Source: Andrena cerasifolii (lineage: Eukaryota > Arthropoda > Insecta > Hymenoptera > Andrenidae). From it: a stretch of 64,000 nt of DNA. Below, in pieces: positions 63,901 through 64,000 of the stretch (its first letter is position 1; every line of letters starts with the position of its first letter). The notes beneath the pieces are model-generated. The model did not search any database, was not told where the DNA came from, and saw only the letters and a list, made by a program, of their open reading frames with translations. The stretch covers positions 124,001 through 188,000 of the forward strand of contig NW_027484912.1 of assembly GCF_050908995.1 (NCBI RefSeq), read 5' to 3'. The translations under genes and the position numbers were made by a program.

Positions 63901-64000
63901 ACAGGCATGGGATTTAAGTGAACGCAGCGGCCGATTTTCGAAGGTAACGCCTCCTTTCTCCCGCCGCGCGTCTTGGCCCCCGCGGCGGCCTAGTTTCGTG

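Overview
The window is eukaryotic and insect-like, and most probably comes from an ant or another hymenopteran. The only recognisable host genes are exons of two seven-transmembrane odorant receptors of the expanded hymenopteran type (minus strand, 9.1-4.2 kb and 42.6-40.9 kb). Both are split or truncated by transposons. Almost everything else is nested mobile DNA. I place the species from the receptor sequences and the transposon mix only, so it is an inference.

Layout. 1-3.35 kb is a foldback element holding a solo-LTR-like insert and two TA-flanked MITEs. 3.4-9.2 kb is odorant receptor 1, with a TTAA-flanked element (4659-7236) and a Transib-type MITE (7296-8261) in its intron. 9.9-11.0 kb is an element rich in TTGCAAC words. 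11.77-29.90 kb is an old TA-flanked foldback element, swollen to 18 kb by nested hAT, foldback and palindromic insertions and by a young 13.6 kb endogenous retrovirus (16120-29718, minus strand). 30.2-33.7 kb holds two adjacent TTAA-type elements, one coding for a broken Mutator-like transposase. 34.1-37.1 kb is a complete Transib (RAG1-like) element with its target duplication. 37.4-39.2 kb is a solo LTR with an array of ten covarying stem-loops. 40.9-42.6 kb is odorant receptor 2. 43.5-44.4 kb is a LINE remnant. 44.4-59.3 kb is a BEL/Pao pol gene cut in two by a 13.1 kb TTAA-flanked element (45012-58121), which carries a nearly intact Mutator-like/YqaJ transposase. 60.2-63.4 kb is a Ty3/gypsy gag-protease split by two MITEs.

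Most notable. The endogenous retrovirus has gag, pol and a baculovirus-F-type env, plus two host-like modules: an OARD1-like macro (ADP-ribose) domain between RNase H and integrase, and a separate RRM/F-box/LRR gene between env and the 3' LTR. That accessory gene is bracketed by two copies of a small structured motif that also occurs five times in each LTR. The two LTRs are 1709 bp each and differ at only 16 positions by my count, so the insertion is recent, yet several reading frames are broken. A related solo LTR carries a different array of covarying hairpins. The 13.1 kb TTAA element links a YqaJ nuclease to a Mutator-like transposase in one 941-codon frame whose only lesion is a TA-flanked foldback insertion.
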